From the NCBI RefSeq assembly GCF_050003625.1, contig NC_134401.1, forward strand, positions 97,814,852 through 97,878,851: 64,000 bases of DNA. Reading direction: 5' to 3'. Below the pieces are notes generated by a model. The model worked only from the letters and a program-made list of their open reading frames with translations. It was not told the origin of the DNA and did no database searches. Source of the stretch: Haematobia irritans (Eukaryota; Arthropoda; Insecta; Diptera; Muscidae). Below are positions 53,141 to 63,851 of the stretch, piece by piece (position 1 is the first letter of the stretch; each line of letters opens with the position of its first letter). The translations under genes and the position numbers were made by a program.

Positions 53141-54027
53141 ACAAGTATATACAGCAGTAAGTTCGGCCGGGCCGAATCTTAAATACCCACCACCATGAAC
53201 CAAATATTAGGGTTTCCTTTGAAATTTCAGCAGGGCTTGAGGACACTTCCGGAAGATAAATTTAAAGATTTCACCTACGAGGATTATATCAGGTTCTGGA
53301 TTTATAAGAACCATTTTTGTTTGAGTTTTAGAGGAATTATTAACATCTCTTGTAAGTGTACAAGAAAATTATAAAATAACGTCTTGATTTGAAATCTTAA
53401 ATCTGTAGATTTTCACCGGGAAGTAAAATTTGGGAATATATGGGGGCTATACCAAAACATGGACCGATACTCACCATTTTTGGCACACCTATTTATGGTC
53501 CTAAAATACATCTAGATTTCCAATTTCAGGCAAATTGGATAAAAACTACGGTTTCTATAAGCCGAAGACCCCAAATCGGGAGGTCGGTTTATACGGGCAC
53601 CATACCAAAACATGGACCGATACTCACAATTTTTGGCACACCTCTTTATGATCCGAAAATACCTCTAGATTTCAAATTTCAGGCAAATTGGATAAAAACT
53701 GCGGTTTCTATAAGCCCAAGAAGTAAAATCGGGAGATCGGTCTATATGGGGGCTATACCAAAACATGGACCGATACTCACCATTTTTGGCACACCTCTTT
53801 ATGGTCATAAAATACTTCTAGATTTCAAATTTCAGGCAAATTGGATAAAAACTAAGATTTCTATAAGCCCAAGACCCCAAATCGGGAGGTCGGTTTATAT
53901 GGGGACTATATCAAAACCTGGACCGATATAGCCCATCTTCGAACTTGATCTGCCTGCAGACAAAAGACGAGTTTGTGCAAAATTTCAGCACGATTTCTTC
54001 ATTATTGAAGACTGTAGCGTGATTACA

Positions 54028-54073
<46 letters not shown>

Positions 54074-54226
54074 GGACAGACGGACATCGTTATATCGTCT
54101 TAGAATTTCTCCCTGATCAAGAATATATATACTTTATATAGTCGGAAATCGATATTTCGATGCGTTACAAACGGAATGACAAACTTATTATACCCCCGTC
54201 ACCATTCTATGGTTGTGGGTATAATA
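53141..54226 (-). mobile_element. DINE-like element, first subfamily, minus orientation
   Basis: It starts ACAAGTATATACAGCAGTAA, hairpin TTCGGCCGGGCCGAA, AATACCCACCACCATGAACC; three 156-bp units (53446, 53602, 53758 starts) keep one + frame open. It ends with a CAGA/CGGA run, AAGAATATATATACTTTATA and TTATACCCCCGTCACCATTC TATGG...GGGTATAA. Confidence 0.88.
54028..54084. repeat. (ACAG)n microsatellite
   Basis: About 11 perfect CAGA units followed by CGGACAGACGGACA. It is an expansion of the CTGTCTGTCCGTC run normal in DINE-like 5' parts. Confidence 0.95.
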
Positions 54227-54237
54227 AAAAATTCATA

Positions 54238-54730
54238 TACACTTAATGAAAGGCAACTTTTCTTATGTATTTTGATCTGCTGTATTCGAAATTTTTTTTT
54301 TTAATGGAACGACATTTTTCGGTCGTTTTTCTTCTAATTGATCTTATTACTTACGGTAGAGTATCATCTATACGATCATGAACTTCTCTTCCAGACGTTT
54401 TTTCAATGGTTTATTCTTTTCTGGCGGAAAACGTCCTTTGTAAATTTTTTGAAAATTTGGCTTTTCGCATCGAAAATTTTGAACCACTTAACTTATCACA
54501 GATCCAATTATACACGATTATTCGTTATTAATTAATAGCTTTCATTTAAGTACCAACGACGATATAATCGGACATTTTCAACTCGAGATAACATTTGTTT
54601 AGAGAGAAAAGAGCGAAAAATAAAAATAACAGGATATATCAAAAACTGTTCGATAAAAAAATTTTTAAACATTTTTTTTCGAATTCAGCAGATCAAAATA
54701 CATAAGAAAAGTCGACTCTCATCAAGTGTA
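54238..54730. mobile_element. MITE with ~50-bp terminal inverted repeats
   Basis: Left TACACTTAATGAAAGGCAAC and TTTTCTTATGTATTTTGATC TGCTG; right end inverted reads TACACTTGATGAGAGTCGAC and the same TTTTCTTATGTATTTTGATC. About 490 bp, no transposase. Confidence 0.88.
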
Positions 54731-54831
54731 CATTTTCAGTGTAAACTAGTGGAATTTAACTTAATGCAAATAAAATGGCTAATCTAAATTGATGAATATT
54801 TTTTCCTTTAGTTTCGAAGGCACTTTTTTCT

Positions 54832-55165
54832 GGGTGTAGTGCTCCTATTACAGCATTACTCACCATATTTTGATCCATTGTAATCGGCGATAGAAATCAA
54901 TATTTTCGAGATTTGGTTGCCTGAGACAATAAGTGGCTATTTTCCAAGCTTTGGTGTATCTACGAATAAGTGATTGCATATTAGGTTATTATATGCATTA
55001 AAAGCACTACTTATTTCATGGCCGAAAGTATGCCTGGGGAGAAGTACTTTCCTCCTGGGACATGCGTATGTAAATGTAATCCGGAGCGATGCCAATTAAT
55101 AAGTGGTTATTATTTTTTAAAACGGCTTACCTACAAGATTACCGGGTAATGAGAGTTTTTGCTGG
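54832..55165. mobile_element. Possible MITE with CCCAG(C/A)AAAAA ends
   Basis: TTTTTTCTGGGTGTAGTGCT at the left and GAGAGTTTTTGCTGGGTGTA at the right, with GTAATGC/CATTAC-like motifs within. Ends are in the same orientation as written, so the structure is uncertain. Confidence 0.4.
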
Positions 55166-55279
55166 GTGTAAATGAAATGGCGCAAAACCTGCGAAAAGAA
55201 CTTGCATAATTCAGCGATGGAAGCAATAAAGAGATATTTCCAAACATGCATATTCTTTTAAAAATTTTGGTCACTTTGC

Positions 55280-56026
55280 CAGTTACTCAGGGATGGAAAA
55301 TACAATTTTTAAGAAAGTACATAAAAGGTATTTTTTGAGCGAAAAGGTACTTTTTACTAAATTTCAACAAAAATTTCACTGGAAGGTTATTGTCAAGAGA
55401 CTGAATTTTAAAGAAAATAAAATTTTGACAAAATTTTCTATATAAATAAAATTTTGCAAAAATTTTCTATAGAAATAAAATTTTGCAAAAAAATTCTATA
55501 GAAAAAAAAATTTGTAAAATTTTTTCTACAGAAATAAAATTTTGCAAAAATTTCCTATAGAAATAAAATTTTTACATAATTTTCAATTGAAATAAAATTT
55601 TGACAAAATTTTCTATAAAAATAAATTTTTGCAAAAATTCTATATAGAAATAAAATTTTGACATTTTCTACCGAAATAAAAAATCGATAATATAGAATCG
55701 CATTCTTTTTTCGACTAAAACATTCTTGAAGTTCAATAAAATCCTGTTTTTGACTATGTCTTTTACAAAATCGAGATTTTCTTCCCACATGAACATGTCT
55801 GTTTTGCCATATTTGTAAAATACTATTAGCAAATAAGGTTGATAAAGACTTTCTCAAAATATTAAAATATTTTGTTAAAGCAATTGTACCATAAATCTGA
55901 TATCGACTCAAAAATGTATACACAAAAAGGTACTAAATCATTCGCGGGGGTACTACGGTAGTGACCGGGGTGAAAAAGTTTTGAAAAAAGTACTATAGTA
56001 CTGAATTTTCCATCCCTGCAGTTACT
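55280..56026. mobile_element. hAT MITE (731 bp) with 8-bp TSD, carrying minisatellite
   Basis: CAGTTACT at 55280-55287 and 56019-56026. Termini of the element (55288-56018) are CAGGGATGGAAAATAC and, inverted, CAGGGATGGAAAATTC. 55405-55690 is 29-bp minisatellite. No transposase recognised. Confidence 0.93.
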
Positions 56027-56269
56027 ACGTGCTCATCAGAACGTTCATTTTCAACAATGAAGAGATTAAAGACGTATCTTAGAAATTCGACTAGCGAGAG
56101 TAGACTCAACGGATTGGCATTAATGTCGGTTCATGCCGACTGAAGAAGTCTTTGATTTATTTGCTGCCCAAAAAGCCCGTCGGCTCAATTTAATATTATA
56201 AAAATATTGTATACATACCTATGCATAAATAAATTTTTCTACACATGAGATTATATGAATATTTTTTTT

Positions 56270-56757
56270 TAAGATGAAACCCCCAAGTCCTCCATTTCAA
56301 CAGCCGTTGCACTGAATTTGCATTACTTCCTTACATGTGATCCGAATTCAATGTTTTGGATGTAAATTAAAAAATTCTGTGATATTTTGACAAATAAATA
56401 ATTTTTATAATTTTTTACCATTTTTAATGGATTCTAACGCTTGTCAGAAACGTTTGACCTCAGATATTTTCAAAAATTCACAATTTTTACAGATTAGATT
56501 TAACATTTTTTTCGACAAAATTTAAATGATTTGTACCAATTTATGAATTCTTACTCTGTTTTTAACCTATTTGAAACAAAAAAAGTTAAAATTATCCATT
56601 AAAAGTATGAAAAAACCAAATTATATAAAAATTGCATTAAAAGGACTTCCTAGGTAGTTAAAATAAAGAACATCATTGGGAGCACATCTTCTGGAAGTGT
56701 TTTTAAAGTTGTGCCTTTGAAAGAACTTCCAAATTTTTTTGCTGGGAAGTTTGTCAT
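56270..56757 (-). mobile_element. MITE, 'CCCAGCAAAAAAA' family, minus orientation
   Basis: It ends AACTTCCAAATTTTTTTGCT GGGAAG; its reverse complement aligns with 61979-62400 (GGAAGTTCTT.CAAAGGCACA, AATGATGTTCTTTATTTTA). The left part lacks the final ~110 bp of the family. Confidence 0.8.
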
Positions 56758-58935
56758 TCCGTTTGTAACACATCGAAATATCGATTTCCGACTATATAAA
56801 GTATATATATTCTTAATTAGGGAGAAATTCTAAGACGATATAAGCATGTCCGTGTAATCACGCTACAGCCTTCAATAATGGGACTATCGTCTTGAAATTT
56901 GGCACGGATTCGTTTTTTGTTTGCGGTCCAAGTTTTCATATAGTCCCCATATAGACCGATCTCCCGATTTGACTTTTTCTAGAAACTGTATTTGCTATCC
57001 GATTTGCCTGAAATTTAAAATCTAGAGGTATTTTAGGACCGTAAATTGGTGTGTCGAAAATGGGGTGTATAGGTCCATGTTTTGGTACAGCCCCTATATA
57101 GAATGATCTCCCGATTTTACTTCTTGGACTTCCAAAAACCGTATTATCAATCCGATTTACCTGAAATTTGAAATCTAGAGATATTTTAGTACCAATAGTT
57201 GGTGTAGCGCAAATGGCGCATATTGGTCCATCTTTTGGTATAGCCCCCATATAGACCGATCTCCCAATATTACTTCTTGAGCGTCTAGACACTGTCCCAT
57301 TTGCCTGAAATTGAAAATCTACAGCTATTATTACACCACAAACAGGTGTGTCGCAAATGGGGTGTATCGGTCGATGTTTTGGTATAGCCTCCATATAGAC
57401 TGACTATACTTCTTGGGCTTCTAGAATTCGTAGTTTTAACCGAATTTGTCTGATATTGGAATTCTAGAGGTATTTGAGGACCATTAAGAGGTGTGTCGAA
57501 AATGGTGAATATTGGTCCATGTTTTGCTATAGCCCCTATATAGACCTACCTCCCGAATTTATTTCTAGGACTTTATTTTTATTTCTAGGACCGAATATGG
57601 TGTGTGTCGAACCATGATTTGGCTCGACACACACCATAGACCTATCTCCCGATTTAACTCCTTGGGCTTCTAGAAACCGTAGTTTTTATCCGATATGCTC
57701 GAAAATGTAAATATACTGGTATTGTAGACCCTCAAAAATCTGTATCGTGTTTATTTTTACCGCTCCATTTGGTAAGGCATCTATATAGACCGATTCCTCT
57801 TCTTGGCGGAATGAAATTTTAGACAAACGAAATTCCCCTTTCGTATAAAGTATTTAGAGCAAATAATCTGAATTTTTGATAAGCGATTCAACGATTGTCT
57901 CTAAAATTTATGTCAAAAGGACACTTTGCTTGTCTAAAATTTCGTTCCTCAGAACGAAAGCTCTTCTTTCAGTGTGTAGCAGGCGCACTGCTCATGAAAA
58001 TTGTTTGAAACTGAAAGTTCAATTTCCAGATTTTACTACTCGCAATCATTTAAATAATGACGGTAAAAATCTACAGATTTAAGATTTAAAATCAAAGCAT
58101 TATTTCATCATTTGCACGATTTCTCTGAAATTCAAACAACTATGGTTCTTATACTTCATGTTAGCCTGATACCGAAACAGGCAATTGACGTCCAAATGCA
58201 TTATATCAAATTATACAATTATTTTTCGAGCTTTATGGACAGATATAGATTAAGGAGCATGGTTAATAGAGCCATTGAAAAGAAAACGCCAGATACAAAT
58301 CTATACACGCCTGGACTGTACATGTTTCGGTTCGGGCGAATGAACCTTTCCACAGCCTTTAGTATAGATCTGGCTGGGAGAGATAACTCAATTTTGGGCC
58401 CTTTATGCTAACAGTACAGTGGGAGAAAAGATGATTCAATTTGTAAGAAGAAATTTCCCAAATGTTTTCTCCATAAGGAGTTAGCATAAAGGGCCCAAAA
58501 TTGAGTTATCTCTCCCAGCCAGATCTATACTAAAGGCTGTGGAAAGGTTCATTCGCCCGAACCGAAACATGTACAGTCCAGGCGTGTATAGATTTGTATC
58601 TGGCGTTTTCTTTTCAATGGCTCTATTAACCATGTTCCTTAATCTATATCTGTCCATAAAGCTCGAAAAATAATTGTATAATTAAATATGGTTCTTCTAA
58701 ATCCAGAATCTGATCTAGTCTTCATAGGTAGAATTTTTAAATTTATCTTCGGGAAGCGTACTGGTTGAACTGATTTGCTGGGGAGAATATTTGTTATCAA
58801 ACCCCCTGAAATTCTATATATTACCAACTAACGCGCAACGACGAAGAATTTTCAAAGGAAACTATTATATTTTATTCATGGTGGTGGGTATTTTAGATTC
58901 GGCCTGGCCGAACTTACGGCCATATATACTTGTTT
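56758..58935 (+). mobile_element. DINE-like element, first subfamily, with a 0.5-kb snap-back insert
   Basis: CATTCCGTTTGTAACACATC, CTATATAAAGTATATATATT, about five 156-bp-type units, 3' GGTGGTGGGTATTTTAGATT with hairpin TTCGGCCTGGCCGAA and GGCCATATATACTTGTTT. The insert is 58151-58686. Confidence 0.8.
58151..58686. repeat. Inverted repeat with 204-bp arms inserted in the DINE-like element
   Basis: Arms 58209-58412 and 58480-58683 are complementary with perhaps one mismatch (GGAGCATGG versus GGAACATGG); loop 58413-58479. TATGGTTCTT occurs just before 58151 and again at ~58686, a probable target duplication. The left arm has an open frame (MDRYRLRSMVNRAIEKK..., then TPGLYMFRFGRMNLSTAFS) that I cannot assign. 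Confidence 0.9.
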
Positions 58936-59150
58936 AGTTTAATATATACCACGTATGGACTAACTTGCAATTTGGAGGACGGTGTTGGGAAGTTTTAAGA
59001 TACCTTACCATCGTCAAGTGTTACCGCTACCCAAGTAATTCGATTGTGGATTACAGTCTTTCGTAGAAGTTTCTACGCAATCCATGGTGGAGGGTACATA
59101 AGCTTCGACCTGGCCGAATTTACGGCCGTATATACTTGTTTTAGTTAATA
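58936..59150 (+). mobile_element. DINE-like 3' end fragment
   Basis: AATATATACCACGTATGGAC, CGTAGAAGTTTCTACG, GGTGGAGGGTACATAAGCTT, hairpin and ATACTTGTT. It sits immediately after another DINE-like 3' end, so two ends are in tandem. Confidence 0.75.
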
Positions 59151-59547
59151 GTCTATCAGAGTTAGCTCCTACGTGGTAGCTATAAGTATCAAACATATAC
59201 ATCCAAACTTAATGGCCTAGAGAGTTTTTGTCTTTACTCAAAATCCCATCTAATAAATGATGTCATCAGTTAATTCATACGATATTACATGGAATAACCC
59301 GTAACTATTCCATTACTTGTATAAATGCGATAGTGTGTATGTGAGAGAGATTACTTTTTAAAATGTGCAATTATGTAAGTGATGGCTTGTTGGTGGTGAT
59401 GAAGGATGTTTGACTCAGTGGTTTGGTTTCTTATTAGCTCTAAATACTTTAGTGTAGATGTAAAATTCAATTCAATTAAATTTATGTAGTTAAAGGCTTT
59501 AATGAGTTAGTTGATTGTCTAATATTGTCCTGTGATTATATGTTTTT
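59151..59547. other. Intron sequence, nothing recognised
   Basis: About 400 bp with no recognised element. Confidence 0.45.
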
Positions 59548-61441
59548 TTTTATACCCTCCATCATAGGATGGGGGTATATTAACTTTGTCATTCCGTTTG
59601 TAACACATTGAAATATTGCTCTAAGACCCCATAAAGTATATATATTCTGGGTCGTGGTGAAATTCTGAGTCGATCTAAGCATGTCCGTCCGTCCGTCCGT
59701 CCGTCTGTTGAAATCACGCTAACTTCCGAACGAAACAAGCTATCGACTTGAAACTTGACACAAGTAGTTGTTATCGATGTAGGTCGGATGGTATTGAAAA
59801 TGGGCCATATCGGTCCACTTTTACGTATAGCCCCCATATAAAGGGACCCTCAGATTTGGCTTATGGAGCCTCTAACAGAAGCATATTTCATCCGATCCGA
59901 CTGAAATTTGGTACATGGTGTTGGTATATGGTCTCTAACAATCATGCAAAAATTGGTTCACATCGGTCCATAATTATATATAGGCCCCATATAAACCGAT
60001 CCCCAGATTTGGCTTGCGGAGCCTCAAAGAGAAGAAAATTTCATCCGATCCGGCTCATATTTGGTACATGATGTTGGTATATGGTCTCTAAGAATCATGC
60101 AAAAATTGGTCCACATCGGTCCATAATTATATATAGCCCCCATATAAACCGATCCCCAGATTTGGCTTGCGGAGCCTCAAAGAGAAGCAAATTTCGTCCG
60201 ATCCGGCTCAAATTTGGTACATGATGTTGGCATATGGTCTCTAACAATTATGCAAAAATTGGTCCACATCGGTCCATAATTATATATAGACCCCATATAA
60301 ACCGATCTCCAGATTTGGCTTGCGAAGCCTCAAAGAGAAGCAAATTTCATCCGATCCGCCTGAAATTTGGTACATGATATTGGTATATGGTCTCTAACAA
60401 CCATGCAAAAATTGGTCCACATCGGTTTATAATTATATATAGCCCCCGTATAAACCGATTCCCAGATTTGAGTTGCGAAGTCTCCAAGAGAAGCAAATTT
60501 CACCCAATCCGGTTGTAATTTGGAACATGGTGTTAGTATATGATCTTTAACAACCGTGCCAGAATTGGTCCATATCGGTCCATAATTATATATAGCCCCC
60601 ATATAAAACTTTCTCCAGATTTGACCTCCGGAGCCTCTTGGAGGAGCAAAATTCATCCGATCCGGTTCAAATTAGGAACGTAGTGTTAGTATATGGTCGC
60701 TAACAACCATACCAAAATTGGTCTAATCACACAAAAATTGGTCCATATCGGTTCATAATCATGGTTGCCACTAGAGCCAAAAATAATCTACCAAAATTTT
60801 ATTTCTATAGAAAATGTTGTCAAAATTTTATTTCTAGAGAAAATCTTATAAAAATTTTATTCGGTTCATAATAAAATTTTCATCATTGTCAAAATTTTAT
60901 TTCTATAGAAAATTTTGTTCAAATTTTATTTGGTTCATAATCATGTTTGCCACTCGAGCCAAAAATAATCTACCAAGATTTTATTTCTATAGAAAATTTT
61001 GTCAAAAGTTTATTTCTATAGAAAATTTTGTTAAAATTTTATTTCTGTAGAAATTTTTATCAAAATTTTCTTTCTATAGAAAATTTTGTCAAAATTTTTA
61101 TTTCTATAGAAAATTTTGTGAAATTTTTATTTCTATAGAAAAATTTGTTTCAATTTTATTTCTGTAGAAAATTTTGTCAAAATTTTATGTCTACTTTGTC
61201 AAACTGAATTATATACGTATTGGATCGATCTTTTTTTATTTAATATATACCACGTATGGACTTTCATACAATTTAGAAGATGGTGTTAGGAGGTTTTAAG
61301 ATACCTTGCCATCGGCAAGCGTTACCGCAACTTAAGTAATTCGATTGTGGATGGCAGTGTTTAGAAGAAGTTTCTACGCAATCCATGATGGAGGGTACAT
61401 AAGCTTCGGCCTGGCCGAACTTACGGCCGTATATACTTGTT
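59548..61441 (+). mobile_element. DINE-like element, second subfamily, with minisatellite cassette
   Basis: 5' stem TACCCTCCATCATAGGATGG GGGTATA; CCATAAAGTATATATATTCT; GTCCGTCCGTCCGTCCGTC; about seven 153-bp units; a minisatellite cassette at ~60755-61200; 3' end with GTTTCTACG, hairpin TTCGGCCTGGCCGAA, ATACTTGTTT at 61441. It stops 73 bp before a receptor exon. Confidence 0.85.
60755..61200. repeat. 29-bp minisatellite cassette
   Basis: Cap CATGGTTGCCACTAGAGCC, AAAAATAATCTACCAAAA, then units; the cap is repeated at ~60940-60975, so two partial cassettes are joined. Confidence 0.85.
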
Positions 61442-61514
61442 TATATTTAATTTATTTTTCTACATGATGTCAGTTGTTCAACATTCTCATTTCGATATAC
61501 GTTTCTTATTCCAG

Positions 61515-61608
61515 ATGACAGATCATGCTAGTCAAGCCGGCTGTATTACCTTGGTAATGATGTTTCATTATTTCAATTTAACGAATTTTTTCTGGATGTT
61601 TGTTGAAG
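61515..61608 (+). CDS. Dh44-R2: DH44-type receptor, exon for ECL1 end and TM3
   Basis: 94-bp exon between TTATTCCAG and GTAAGT, entering in phase 0 and leaving after one base of a Gly codon. It encodes MTDHASQAGCITLVMMFHYF and NLTNFFWMFVE(G). The Cys before TM3 normally forms the disulphide to extracellular loop 2, and NFFWMFVEG is the TM3 signature of CRF-like receptors; the calcitonin-like DH31 receptors have NYFWMLCEG instead. Splitting the EG codon is a frequent intron position in class B receptors. I recall SQAGCITLV.MF.YF from the Dh44-R2 paralogue, hence the symbol. The next exon (TM4 onward) is not found before the window ends. Confidence 0.93.
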
Positions 61609-61665
61609 GTAAGTTAACGCAATGGACTGTATTACATATATATATTGATTTAGGTAAACGTTAGT
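61609..61665. other. Start of the next receptor intron
   Basis: GTAAGT donor. From here to the end of the window only mobile elements were recognised. Confidence 0.7.
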
Positions 61666-62846
61666 ACACTGAAAAAAAGCATGACCAATTACAAAAACTT
61701 TGTCTTTACATTAATGATTTTGGTATTGATTCCGAGCCAAAAAAAGCAGAGAATCGAAGCACGAATGCGTTCTCTTTTAAATTTGTGTTTTTCATACTTG
61801 ATTCTAGGAAAGAAATTTGAATTTATTCTTTTTATTAAACTTTTTTTCATGTGCTTCCGCTGTCCTCTAAAATGTGTTAACAGCATCTTATGTATCCACA
61901 TTCAAACTCGACTTCAAGTAGGAATTATGCTATGTTTCAAAGAAAAAAAAAACATCTTTGCAACAAAATATTGAAGAACATCCCAGCAAAACAAATTGGA
62001 AGTTCTTCCAAAGGCACAACTTTAAAAGCACTTCCAGAAGACGCACTCCCAATGATGTTCTTTATTTTAGCTACCCAGGAAGTGCTTTCAATTAAATTTT
62101 TTATAACTTGATTTTTTCATACTTTTAATGGGTAATTTTAACTTTTTTTGTTTCAAATAGGTTAAAAACAGAGAAAGAATTCATAAAATGGTACAAATCA
62201 TTTAAATTTTGTCGACAAAAATGCTAAATCCAATCTGAAAAAATTGTGAATTTTTGAAAATATTTGAGGTCAAACATTTTCGTGTTAGAATCTATTAAAA
62301 ATTATAAAAATTATTTATTTGACAAAATATCACAGAATTTTTTAATTTACATCGAAAACATTGAACTCGGATCACACCTAAATAAGTGATGAAAATTCAA
62401 TGCAACGGCTGTTTAAATTGAGGACTTCCGTCCTATGACAAGCCCATGTTAAATTCATCGCTTCTGCCTCAATTTTGCACCACTTCCGGACCCAAAAGAA
62501 CATTTTCATTACTTTTTTGGCGACACTTTTTTTGCTGGGATATCCTATTTTTTAAAGTAGTTTGATTTTTTGCCTTGCAATCAAATCAACGAACTTAATG
62601 ACGATTACATTATTTAATTTCAAAGAATATTTCAGAATTATTAAAGTCAAGTTGATCTTACTCAAACAAAATTTCTGTATACATTTTTAGTCAAATCACT
62701 TAAATATAAAGACAAAACGACGAAATTGAAAATTTTATCAGATGTTGGATAAGGAAAAAATAATTTTCTTCAGAAATATTCGTCTTCTATGCTAAGCGAA
62801 ATTCGCATTCGTATATTAAGAACAATAAAACATTTTTTCAGTGTAC
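61666..62846 (+). mobile_element. ACACTGAAAAAA-family MITE split by a CCCAGCAAAAAAA MITE
   Basis: 61666-61978 and 62543-62846 together align with the uninterrupted copy at 62967-63618 (GGTATTGATTCCGAGCCAAA, CGACTTC.AGTAG.AATTATGC, TTATTAAAGTCAAGTTGA, ending TTTTTTCAGTGTA). Confidence 0.88.
61979..62542 (+). mobile_element. MITE, 'CCCAGCAAAAAAA' family, full-length
   Basis: Left CATCCCAGCAAAACAAATTG, right GGCGACACTTTTTTTGCTGG GAT. It interrupts the previous MITE. Related copies at 56270-56757 (minus) and 31165-31455 (partial). Confidence 0.85.
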
Positions 62847-62966
62847 TTTGTATGGTCTGAGATAAATCGTTCGGTGTCTAACAAACGGAATGATAAATTT
62901 AGTATACCTCCATCCTATGGTGCAGGAATAACACTTTGCAAACTACTCAAAATAATTCTTAGCCTA

Positions 62967-63618
62967 CACTGAAAAAAAAAGCATACTCGGTTCCAAAGAT
63001 TTTGTCTTTACGTTAAAAAAATTTGGTATTGATTCCGAGCCAAAGAAGTGGAGAATACAAGTAAGGATACTTTTATGACACAATTCTCTTTTAAATTTAG
63101 GTTTTGTGTACTTGCTTCTAGGAAGCAAATTTTAATTTTTCGCTTTTTCACCTTTTTTTCTTCATATGCTATCAAAGTCCTTTAAAAACGAGTTAACGGC
63201 AACTTTATTTTCCAAATTACGACTCGACTTCCAGTAGAAATTATGCTATGTTTGAAGTAAAAAACTTCTTTAAAATAAAGTTTTGAAAAACATGTCCTAT
63301 ATTTGAACGATTTTTTGCTTTGTAGTCAAGATGCAAAAAGACAACAAATTTAAAGACAATTTCATTAAATTTAAAGAATTTTTCTGAATTATTAAAGTCA
63401 AGTTGACCTGATTTTTTCTTTCATGTTAAGATACCCATTTTTAAGTCAAATCACTTAATTATAAGGACAATACGACTTCATTGAAAAGTTTATCGACTTT
63501 TGGACAAGGAAAATAACTTTATTTTATAGAAATGCGTCTTCTATGCTAAGCAAAATTTGTAGTCGTATTTTAAAGACATGAAATCTTTGACCTCACGACA
63601 ATATTTTTTCAGTGTATA
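62967..63618 (+). mobile_element. ACACTGAAAAAA-family MITE, complete
   Basis: Starts ACACTGAAAAAAAAAGCATA and ends AATATTTTTTCAGTGTATAT; ~650 bp without transposase. Confidence 0.88.
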
Positions 63619-63711
63619 TTTGAAGTTTTTTTTTTCTCCTTAAGTTGATGTAGCCATGTCCGTCTGTCAAAGTCTATGACACAGTTTTAGTCCAGTCCAC
63701 TTCAAATTTGA

Positions 63712-63848
63712 CCCACCACGAGGAAGGAAAATTTTCAGTACGTTTAGAAAAATTAGCTTAATTTTACATGTACTGTGCATTGTCATAAGCATTTCACAAA
63801 AATAAGTAAATATTTTACGACAACTTGAAAAAAAATATTAGACATAAT
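63712..63848 (-). mobile_element. GTGAACCC-family MITE fragment
   Basis: CCCACCACGAGGAAGGAAAA, TTTTCACAAAAATAAGTAAATA-like text and TTACGACAA match the start of 50286-50777. It is cut by the next element. Confidence 0.65.
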
Positions 63849-63851
63849 TAT

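Noticed and set aside
55555..55923. 122-codon minus ORF in the hAT MITE
   Set aside because: Half is minisatellite, the remainder has no hAT transposase motif.
58112..58411. 99-codon ORF across the snap-back left arm
   Set aside because: No recognised family, start lies in DINE sequence and the end at the hairpin; kept only as an unexplained open frame.
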